In this document: positions 11,901 to 23,900 of the stretch, one piece after another | Layout of the letters: each line of letters begins with the position of its first letter | How positions within the stretch are numbered: the stretch's first letter is position 1 | NCBI GenBank assembly: GCA_013407085.1 | Contig: JACCGJ010001737.1 | Location: 1-64,000, forward strand | Length of the DNA stretch: 64,000 nt | Direction: 5' to 3' | Origin: Atriophallophorus winterbourni | Taxonomy: Eukaryota; Platyhelminthes; Trematoda; Plagiorchiida; Microphallidae | The notes under the pieces: generated by a model | The model's input: the letters and a program-made list of their open reading frames with translations, nothing else | The model's database searches: none | What the model was told of the DNA's origin: nothing | Translations under genes and position numbers: made by a program

Positions 11901-14900
11901 GTACTCTATCGATATATCGTTTGCCATGAACATGACATTTGAAGGCACTCGGTTAGAACATTTTTGGAAAGCATTTTGCATAGAAGCTTCGGTCAAACCA
12001 AGTACGACATCCATAACAGAGAACGTAATTAAATAGCACTCCATCCACCATCTCTACTTGGTTATACCACTAAACAAGCCGTTTAAATCTTACGGTGTCA
12101 AGTCACGTGAACAAGTACCAAAACAATTGGAATATTTGCTCTTGGCGTACAAAATACAGACAGACATAAACCAAAAACTAAGGTTGATCAGCATGAGAAT
12201 CACATTAATAAACGTACAAGAAATGAAGCGGCTTATCAGTCTTTAATTATATACTCAGCTTGAGCTGGAAATTTGTTTGACAGAACCTCAATGTTGACAT
12301 TGACATCATAGAAGAAAACGGGCGTAGCATAAAGCCTTATGTAAGAAGTCCGCATGAGGGGGCAGTGTAAAGCACGAAGAATGGATGTGAAACTAGTGTA
12401 GATATCTCCACGTTGTGCCTCCCAGCACTGGTTTCTTGGCTGGTTAACCTCCTTCGGTCGATTTCGACGATGGATATACATCACAATCACATGATTTTTT
12501 CATGTTCCACAGCTTTTCGAATGACTAAACTGTCCGATTTTGAAGGAACAATCTCTCCCCCAGTGCTCGCCACGGTCAGAAAATAATTAAAATTAGGTTG
12601 ATATTTATACTAGCTAGGACTATTAAACTTAAGTCATATTTGTCATACACGTTTAACTGTGCTACAGCGTCAACTAACTAACTGGTTTGGTTATGCTCTG
12701 ACTAAATATTAAAATTGATGCTGAGTTTGTCAGTGCGATTTGACACCATGAAGATTTTGAAATCCTGTGTAGTTGTGCTACCAATTAGGTATTACGGATG
12801 TAGTAATTTTCAATTCCACACACTGTTAATACTCTAACCTTGGTTCTGATGATCTCTCTGTGTATTAAACGAAACGTAATCAATAAAACTCTTCGAATCG
12901 AGCGCTTTCACATTTTGTATTATGCGTCACAAGCCGTGTGCAAATTTGTTTCAAAGCTAAAAACTGAAAACAATTGTATCGGTCAAAATATCACATCAAT
13001 AGAGTCGTACACATAATAGATTTTTTTGATTAATTTCATTGGAAAATGTAATCAGGCGTGGTACTACACGTACTTAAAGATATGAATCCCCTCGTTTTAG
13101 TGTTCTATCCTATTAATGTTACGATTGTAGAATTAGTTAGCATCACAGAAACGGTAGTAGACCATAAAAGGTTAGGAATTGTTTGAAACGTTAATGTTGC
13201 GAAGGATGATTGACTTCGTAATGGAGATCGAATCCGCTTCTAACACAATGAACGTGAACATGTAAATAATAAACATCTTTATTCAGCAAACCAGATCGAG
13301 AAAATCACAGGTACAAAATCAAGTAAGTGTGTGCGCTAAGAAGGTTCTAACGCTGCTTGACTAACGAGCTTACAAATATTATTTTCATTTTAGTTTAAAG
13401 GAGATTTCAGTTTGCAATCTTTTGCTTCTTTTGAAATATCTCAGCTTTATCAGTTAGAATTGTAATTGTATTAAAATCGAAAGGCTCGTTAATAAGTACA
13501 CGATATCAAATCTCGCGTGTTCTTAACCCGTTGCCACCATTTGATGAAGGCAAACAGCGCGAAGACGGAGTGTAAGCAAGGGAAGGTGAGAACCAACTGG
13601 GGTTGCAATCATGCTATCAAATTCAAAGCGATAATTATGCTGATAAGCAATTTAGGGATAATTCAGATCAATTAATGATTTATACTGTGAAATTAAAAAT
13701 CCATATCGAGAACTGAAGAAATGCCCTTGTTTAACGATAATCCCCTGGGATACAATACGTCAATTTCTTCTGCTGATCGCGATGTCGAATTGTAACGTTT
13801 ACAAACTATGAAATCAGAGACCTCAGTAGGATTAAATAGGCTAGTCCAGCATGTCTAATTACGTACACATCAAGCCTTTAACTTATTCTTAACGTAGATT
13901 GCTCACAGATAAATGTAACAATTCAGTGCTGGTTTTTGGGTGTATGCTGTGGAAAACGTGCATATATGTGTATAGTAAAATGTTTATACAAAAAACATCA
14001 CCTCATTCTATATAAATATAGCAGCGGGATATTGGTGTGTGTGTCAAAGGCGGCTGTCTTTTCAGAGATTTTCAGTAGCGTTCTTCAAACACACCGTAGG
14101 GTCTGCTTGGCATGACACCTGATGTCCATGTATTAAATGAGTTTTCTTTCAATGAGGCTGAGGTGTATGACGCACTTATCCATTTTCGCGTCAACAAATC
14201 TGAGGGACCGGATGGCATCCACTCTATTATGCTTGAAAATCTTGCCTCAGTACTTAACGAACCGCTTTGCCAGCTCTTTAATTCATGCCAACAACTCAGA
14301 GTGGTTCCCAGTAAGCGGAAGGAAGCCATAGTCGTTCCAATACACAAGGGTGGTTGCGGGTCAACTGTTGGGAACTATAGACAAGTCAGCCTGAAAAGCA
14401 TCGTCTCAAAGGTTCTAGAAAAACTATTGCGTGACAAAATCTGTCAGCATCTTAGTCGGCATTTTCTGTTGAGTATAACTCAACATGGATGTCTTGAGGG
14501 AGAACCTGCCTAGTTTTCCTTAGTTTTCTCGATACTGCAACTAAAATGCTGGACGTAGGAAAGCCAGTCGACCATGGAAATTAACATGGGTTTGAGCACA
14601 CATGATTAAACAGTTTAGTTTTGCTAGCCTCATCCAACAGTGGCTTATAACCACAACTTGTTTACCATTCCTTCACTGTTTCCAAGCATGCTGATCCTTG
14701 CCGAGGTGTCCATATTTTATGAGAAGAAACAGTATAAAATTGATCGTGTGTGTGATTCTAATGCATTCGAATGGTCATCTTCAGTCATGTTACTCTGTTT
14801 GTAAATACCATCTCCACCATTTTTACGCATCTTTTCTGTTTGGGAAAATTTTAAACCAGTTTCTCATTGAATATTCTATTAAAGTTTACAACCAGCAGCA

Positions 14901-17900
14901 TTACTTGTTTAAATGATGTCAAATTTGTGCTATCACACAAGCAAATGTTGACTGAAACATGATTGAGCCCGTCAAATGCTGTGGGTTTCGCCTCTAAATT
15001 TCAATTTACACACAGTAACAACCATTCAAATGATATTTCAATTGCGCGTGTACCAATCTGATCCTTAAATTTAAGTCGATTTGTTACGGTCACTATTTTT
15101 ACATAGTATCAAATCCATGGCCTTAATTGATCCAAAACACACTAAAGTTCCGTTGTCCCGGGTGTAAAATTGAAGAATTAAAAGCCTGAATCATGCAGAA
15201 TATTCTAACCGTAAGTTTTGATAATCGCAAACGTTACTCATGCAAAGTTAGAGTCAGTCGTCCAGTTAGAGCATCGTAAAAATCATGACAAACACATCAA
15301 GTTCGAAGTGAAAATATAAAACAAACACGGTGTTTTGACTGAAAATTTACATTCAATTTAATTTGATTATAATTTATAGAAATTGCGTTCCGTTTTCAGC
15401 TGGTTATCGACCTTCACTCTACGGTTACCCCGCAATCGGAACTCGGACGTCCGTAACTGCAAGTAAGTAGCATTCGACAGATTCGTAATAGAAAATCTCA
15501 CTGGTCTGTTAAATTTAACATTCTAGGTAGATTGCACAATGCGTTCTCAAGAATATCAACAACCAAACATTAGGTAGTATATATAATACAATATATACAC
15601 ACTATATACGCATATGGTATCAACTCTTGAGCAGCCACCGTTGATATAGTCAATCTAATAATTTCGCTATCAAAACTCTCTAACGCAGCATAATATTTAT
15701 GCGCAAATAATTTTGAAATGCATTAAACTATATGACATTCATTGTAAAAAGTTTGCGATGATTCCAATTATGGTTTTCAAGGAAAAATGCTATTTTGTGT
15801 GGAATATTCGCATAAATATAAATGGACGCTCATATTTTAAGGGCTTACTGAAGATCAGCTTTACTTACTTCGTCTAAAGATTGAAACAAGCCTTAAATTA
15901 GTCATATAATGTAAGTTAACGAAATGTGAGCAATGGGATAATAGAACAAAACACAACCAATTATCAACCCCACAATTCTGCTGTATTTAGCATTGAAGTG
16001 ATGCCGGTAACTCAATGGTTTTAGAAAACGTCACGATGAATGTCAAAAATTTTTATTTCATCCATGCGTATGGCATAATCACGTGACATTTTATTTCTGA
16101 TTTATGAAAGAGCATCCTGCACACGTAACACAAATCCAGTCTCGTTCCCTTGCATGAGTAAAATACCACCACATAATCTATTTGGCAGAAAACATACCAT
16201 ATTTATAATTTGTTTCTTAAATTTCTGCCAATTAACAAAGCTTTCTGACACATCCATCTAAAGTCAATCGTTTAACTATATCAATACCCTTCAGCGCAAT
16301 AGTGTGGAGGTTTGGATGTCATCATTAATTGATGTTTATCCCCCGGATGATACGCAGAACAGAACTCTCCAGCACAACACAAGAACAGGAAGCGCCGAAA
16401 AACTGTTCACACGCAATCTTATGAAACCCACATTACTACCGTCTCGCGATTATCATCGTCGACGCTTTCTGCTGTGTTGTTGTACTGGAGGGTGGTGTTT
16501 GACACATCACCTGTAAGCTCGTGTTTCAAACACTTATCTCAAATTCACATCAGCCTTCCGCGACAGTAGTTTTTGTCAATCGGAAGAAATAGTGTCTTAT
16601 TTGCGTCCAGATTGAGCTATGCATTTGAGGCTATAATATTTCCTAAGTTTCGATTTCGATTACACGACAAGGGTTGTGTTGATTTGAGGAACTTTAACTG
16701 AGACGGTGTGATATTTTCACTGAGAGATGACAGGTTACACAGAAATGAATACAACGCTCTAACATCTGATTTCTATAAAATATAAAATTCAATTTAGAAT
16801 GCGAATTTGCATGTTTATGATCGTATTCATTTTATTATAAATTGGATCATCACCGACATAAAAATCATTCTGCTTCACCCATATAACAGTTTGAATTTGT
16901 TCAACATAACCCATTGCATGTTCCGATTTATACATCGAAACTGGAGTCAAATAAGCGTTTTAATCCCGGTTAAATATTTAATTTTATTCAACATATGAAA
17001 ATCAGTTCCGCTGAAACGCATCCCTAGTTGTAATCTTTTATCCAAATTTGTCATTCTCGACACCCTCGAGATGGTTATTCTGATAATCGAGACTTCTGTA
17101 TATTGCTTTATGGTTTATATAAAATTTACAAATAACGATAAAATATCCTGGTTTCCATTTGAATCAATTAACGGGATAAACATTCACTGATATGAATATG
17201 GCCGGTAAGGCAATATAATGGGGTCCAATCTAGTATTCGATAAAGACTGGTCGATTGAGTGAATTTTAAACCCAACGGATATTTCCGCTTCCCAGCATGT
17301 CTTAATGGCCATCAACAAAAAGCTTCAGTTCATACATCGCAAAAGTGTCAGTTTCAACCATCGACAATATTCGGCAATATTCTACCAGAGATTACCGACG
17401 TTACACCACCTTAACGGTTTTTGTTTAAATAAACGTTTATTTCTCTCCACGCATAATAATTTTGCCGACAAAAAAACAAAAAAACTGTAAGGTTATTGAG
17501 AGCATGTTTTTCTGCTGGTCTCAGTGTCGGTTCGATGCACCTTGACGTGAGGTCAACAGTGTTACCACACGCTCCGCTTTTCATCAAAACAGATACGCAC
17601 GTGTAGAACTAACAACGAAGTGCACTTTCGTTGAAAATCGATCTTAACTAATGCGTGTCACATTGTGTGTGAACGAAAACTAATTTTTGAAACCTGTCTG
17701 AATGAATAATCTCACAAATGTCTGTCAAAATTTCGATTTTGATTGTTTGATTCATAACCAGGGCCATGATATTCTAGAACATGACCATCAAATATCAACT
17801 ATGCGCAGTTTGATAAATATACAAGGATATGATGAATGATTCCGGAGCGAAAACAAATAAAATCTGTCAGAAAATTGTTAATGAGTATTTTATGTTTGAA

Positions 17901-20900
17901 GTTTATGTTAAACTGATAAATCAGGATTCGCTTGCGCCAAATCGAAGATTCACAGCTGATAAACCTGCTTTGATTATGAGAATACGCTTAGTATATCGCA
18001 TGATAGATGAAGTTAAGTTATTGTTATTTTTCATCATCAATTCGTTTAATGGTCTCGACTTTTGGGGAGTTTAGTTTATAAGCTACTAAGGTCCTGTAAT
18101 GATAAGATATATCACCTGGGATTAAACAAAATTATCTCAGTTGAATTTAGATATTCCTCCGCAGGTGAATAAGAGTAAATTTGATTTATTTCGGTTTAAT
18201 ATGTACCAAAAGCATCCAATCACATTCACTGATATCAATCGTTTGTAGGTTGTTGATTTTAAACAGTGGTTTTTCGGTACAGATTAAAATTTAGTCGCTC
18301 GTGTTAAACTTCTAATTGGCAAAATTTTACTAAACTCCACGGTTCTGAACTGTTCACCACTTCATGTGATAAGCTGCTATCAATAACCAGAGATCTAACT
18401 TACCATTACCTTTCTGTGGTCGTCTTTACGATACATTTTGCCGGATTCATTGATATCTCGAATGAAATCAGTCCATGCGTGTCGATTGAAGTCAAGATAT
18501 TTACAAATAGTTATCCAATGTCACGTTTGCGAATTAGAACTTCCCGGGATATCGTCATTCTCCTTCACATTTAACAAGTTTATTTCTACTTGGACGCTGT
18601 TGAGACTTACGAGTGGTTTTAAAGTAGACAACCAGTTTCGTGAGCGCTAAGTTTGTCTTACGGAGGACGTGGCCAATGCTTTGCCATTTTTCTGTTGAAT
18701 GTAAATGGGGATCGCATGTGGCCCGCTACATCACTTGCGAATGAGGGCGTTAGTTACCTGACTAGTCTATCAGACACCCACGACCATCCCAAGACATCAA
18801 TGAGTGAACGATTTTGAGGATCTTATAATTGTGACCTCAGCGGACGTGTCTCGTGGTTAGCAAACAATTATTTTATTCTCGAAACCGATTCAGGTTTACA
18901 GCGGAAAGTGACTTTTAACTCTAATAACCAATTACGCTTACGTACCACAAGCGATGTGTTTGAAGACTTGAACACATTCGATCAAACAACCCTAGATCCC
19001 TAATGGCTGTAACGCTGGAATCAGATACTTTTATTTTTGCAGCGTCTTCCTTGAGAACGACTTTTGTAGCAAAACTTTTAATGCAGTATTAACGCGTTTG
19101 CATCATTTCAACGTATTCGTCAAGGTCAATGACGTCAACAGATTAGTGTGCATCAGGGATCTGGAGATCTATCAAAAGGAGAACCCCTTGATTTTAATAA
19201 ATAAGCGTTGTGTTTGTGTGAATCATTCGAATAATTTCACATATTGTCAGAAGCCAAGAATTTCAAATGGAAATTTTGAATTAATGAAAGTTTTGATACT
19301 TTCAGTTTCGCCAAAAGATTTGGCTAATCTTAATAATTTCTGAAGCACGAATATCTAGGTGGTTATTGTGATCAATTTAGATGGCGACGGCATTCCTTGA
19401 ATAATCTATCAACCATGAGTGTAAAATAAATTTTAATGGTCCTGGTAATTAACCGCCTCAATTTTCCTTAACCCCATTTACGAAAACCACTCGATAATGC
19501 ACTCAAAAAAGCCCTAGATAACCGACTCAAAATCTTTCATCAAACGTTTAATCATTTGATAAATGGTTATACGTTGCAGCGTATATATTATTAGAATATT
19601 GATGTGATATATAATCTGACCTCGAATAATGTAGTTTCCAGCGCTTGCGTTCATGATTGAACCAGCAGTTTCGCTAATCTAAGATTGTGTCATGTCTGAA
19701 TCCTGGGGGGGACTTATCTTCTAAATTTCAATATGATACAAATGAATTTTCGATCGATTAAGCCATTTTACGTGAATAACTATGGTTCTATCAACTTGAT
19801 GTTTTGATGGAACAAGTCTGAACTTGTTTTCTAACATCACGCATTCAAGTCACATGATCCACTGATCCATTTTATACGAATACACTGCCGTGGCATTTAC
19901 TAACCCAGTAACTTTTGTTTGAAAAATTGGCTGAATGATATTTGCCATGGTAAATGTCGCTTTTTAGTTTAATCTACTCTCTTCACCCTGTGGAGCTCAT
20001 TGCGTAACGTGAACACGTGTTGTGTTGATTATAAATTGGGTAAAACTGCGTGAAATTAAACATGATGGTACGCCTACGTTAGGTGAAGTTGGTCCTGTGT
20101 TGCCTTTTACGAATAGTTAATTGAGAATTGAGAATAATTAACGCGAGTTTAATTTTTTGAGGTTCACACAACCGGATATTGCTATTTCAAATTAAATAGT
20201 GTAAAATTGAACGAAGCCGAGTGTTGGTATAATTTCGGGGTATGTGTGAAACAGCAAATCATTATTTGTTAGATAAGTTAAGCTGTAAACTTAAGTGCTA
20301 TTTAAGATATTATTGCGTTTCAGAAGGTTAATATGGCTATAATAAAATGGTTGCAGTAAATTTTCAAGTGGTTTACAAGCAGTCACTGTGATAAAAAATT
20401 CAGGTTTCTATGATTAATTATTAAGCGAATAGCTTAACGAATTTCGACAGGTTGAAATTCCACGAGATCAACAGGAAGATGGTTTTATAATTTAAATGTG
20501 TGTATGTACATGCACATAATTTTACTCTAAATCTATTTAGGCATCGCTCACCCGTAAGCTACACATTTAAACTATTTGACGAGAAGCAGAAGTGCACGGG
20601 ATAGTAAAAGCGTCATCGGTCTATTACGAAACGTTGGATAAAGAGTTGTTTGATATGAATATGTCCTTTCACGGTTTTTTATTTAATGGCTGTCTGATTG
20701 GGTGAATAAGTCTTCAAAATTTTGTGTAACAGAATCGCTTCACTGTAGGACATAATATGCAACGTTTACGCCACGAACTACTTGGTAGATTTCGGAATCA
20801 TGCAACGAAACTTGTTTGCTTCGTGATCTAGAATCTCGTACGACGAAATGCCGTTGCTTAGCCATGGTCGCCATTCCTAAATCGCACGATCAATCATGAA

Positions 20901-23900
20901 GCACACACATGTATCAATGATTAAAGCAAGGTTCCCTGGAGTAAAGTACCAGAAAATACGCAGTAGAATGCACATATTCCCACTTGCTCACATGCAAATT
21001 GTCTTTTAAAATAGGCAAAATTTAACAACATAATCGAACCACAAGCAAAGGTCCTTTTCTTACAACGCTGAAATAAATCTCGCTGAATAAGGTGATAAAT
21101 GAACTCTAATCTTTGTACAGTTGTATCATTTTGCAATTATTTCGAGTTAAAGTGTATACAATACAGCTCAGTCCACAGAATGTAGTGTATTAAGATTTTG
21201 TAGTTACCAAATGTAATCTGCTTCCCCATTCATGCGTATTTATCACTTCATATTTTATGCACATATAGATATAAAACTAAATATGATAAATGAAAATGTC
21301 TATAATATTAATTAATAATAATAAAATCAACAATTGCAATGTTTTTATTATAAATAACATATAGGCTTATTCCGCGCTGGTAAAACTGACTTGACGTCTG
21401 ACTTTCACTTGGACTTCTTCGGTTCGAATCGCCCCTTTGTTATAATCTCGGGAAAATTTTCTTAACACATCACCGCACCAAGCTCAGATTTATTAAGTAT
21501 ATCAACCATAGAACCCTACCCGGGTGGTAAACTCAAGTTGATGTCAAGGCTTGATGTTAAGGAAGCCGCAGATAAGACCTCGACCGTATTGGCCACAACG
21601 CAGTACAATCAATTATGTGGGCTATCCAAAAGGTTCACGGTAATAGTGATAACAATGATACGAAAATTGATAAGGTAAAAATTAGACATAAAATATTATT
21701 AGGTTTTGCTTTGTTTGCTTCAAACAATGAATCAATCTTATGATTAAAGATTAAATCATTGTTATTCATTACATAAGTGACAAGTGAAATACAACCCGCT
21801 GCATGAAAAGTCTAAAGTACACCTTTTGTTTTGCCATTTAAAGATTATTCCTTTGCATTGAATTCTGACGCTTGAAACTAATTGGGTTTAAACCCGAATA
21901 AACTACAAATTTGAATTAATGATTCACTTCAACGAAAAAGTTTATATTCTGGATAGAGCATACGGTTGCAACAACAAGGCGCCCACGGGTTTTGCGACAC
22001 AATTTCCTACTGAGCAAGTGTTATTTGGATGAGCTTAGGTGAGCTTCTAATTGTATGGTAAATGTTAGTCTCCAGTTAGCCAATCATCCTCATTCACGAA
22101 GCAGAAACAGTGACCCGCAACTCTTATTTATTCGTGATGTTGCGAAAGTATTGAAAGCCAAACTACAGCTCGTTGACGAACATTCATATTTTCGTTTTGT
22201 TCTTACCACTCAATCGCTGAAAACTCAAGCAAACCAATATTTATTCCATATCAGGTCACTAAAACCTGATGCGTATCAGAGTTTCCCTCAACACGAAGAC
22301 GCCGGAATAGAGAGCTAAGCAAACGTAGTTATTTTTATGACTCTATTTATTATCCGTTTTACACCTGGATATGTTTGGGAAATAGGGGAAGCAAATATTA
22401 CCAAAAAACATTGAATTGTCGATTGAAGGAGTGTGCCTCAACAAATGTACTATCACGGAATCCAGTATTAATCTCTCAGCTAAGGGGATTGGCCTAGCAA
22501 GGTATTATAAGCAAGGAATTGCGATTATCAACACGACTTTGTGTACAAAACAGAGAATCTGTGTACAAAGCGTGTAAAATTAATACTTGATAAAAATAAC
22601 GCATTGAGTTTTTTATACTGTAAATGTTTAATGACAGCGATTGTTATAAACTCTATCCTTGTTTCTTTTTAGGCCCTAAAGCCAGTGATTCACCAAACAG
22701 TAGAACATCTATCATTGACTGTGAGTTGACATGTGGCGTATATATGTAGTTTAACATAAACTTTCACTTCAATCATATTTTATATTTTTAACAATTTATT
22801 TTTCATTTGCATCAGCTGACTTTCCCAATTCCCCTTCAATAATGCAAGAAAAATCGGAAAAAGTAACGGTAATACAGCAAGGTACAGTCTAGTTTAATAG
22901 TTTATGCTTCGACATTTTTACATGTTCTTACATCTCTGTATGATTCTAGTACTATGTATCTCACGTTGCAGAAAAAGTGAACCTCGGCAGGGAGCCAACT
23001 TTATTCCGGTGTTCGACTTGTTATGAAACGGCAATGACTACTGTGACATATCAGGTCGGCGCTTGTACGTGGATATCGGCTGTAGTGATATTCATATGCG
23101 GGTGAGTATCTATAAATTCCTTAACTTCTCAAAATGAACAACCGTTGCAACACCAGAAAAATTTGAGTTGATAAGTTAGTCGCTCTTTTCTCCATCAACC
23201 ATTTTTAGATAAAGACATGAACCATTATCACAGTGGTTTCACAGATACCGTTTGAACAGAATTTTAAGACTGGCCACTAGTTATCGGGCAATTTTCGGTG
23301 AAAGGTTAAATTTAAAGATCAGGAGTTCAATTTCGGACTTTCAGGTCAACTGCCATGCGTTCAACCCGTTGACGATTATTGTTGAAAATCACCCTGAGTA
23401 AGAAAAGTTGATATTGCAGAAATAAGATTTCATTCCCCATATATATCTAGTTCGGCTATCTGTGGTGATCAAACCAAGTAGTTGCAACACTCACCTGAAA
23501 CATGTTTGTCCCGGTTGTCACTTCGATCTGATTCGTCAATCGATTTCTTGCAAACTGCTCCGATTCAAGCCGTGACCACGCAGGGCTTGTTTGACGGACA
23601 TTAAAGAATTGTATATCGTTCGATAGCTGCTAACGTTTCGCAGCTCCTCCTGATTCCGAGGATTTATCTGTTTAACCCTCCGAATGTAATCTTTCTGAAA
23701 CCCTAATTGTTACAGATTCGCGATCGTCGTCGTCGCTATTTTCGGCACTTCCTGCTCTTGTGTTTTTTCGGAGGGTGTTGTTCGGCATATCAACCGGAGG
23801 CTCGTGATTTCACTCAACGCTAATACACATTGAACCTCCACAATACCTACTAAGTGGTATAAGCTGTTATTTTGTTATTAAGCACAAAAATACGAATGGA

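Larger units (their letters stand above)
3838..15399 (+). other. LITAF gene intron 1
   Basis: An 11.6-kb intron, mostly unrecognised AT-rich DNA. Apart from hammerhead repeats (3.9, 4.27, 7.6-8.0, 8.97-9.85 and 13.5 kb), an AT dinucleotide run and one CR1-like fragment (14.05 kb), I see nothing in 4330-7560, 8040-8930, 9860-13520 or 14580-15399. Short frames there show no family resemblance. Confidence 0.6.

Noticed and set aside
22055..22318. An 87-codon frame in LITAF intron 2
   Set aside because: No domain or homology recognised and the length is within chance expectation.
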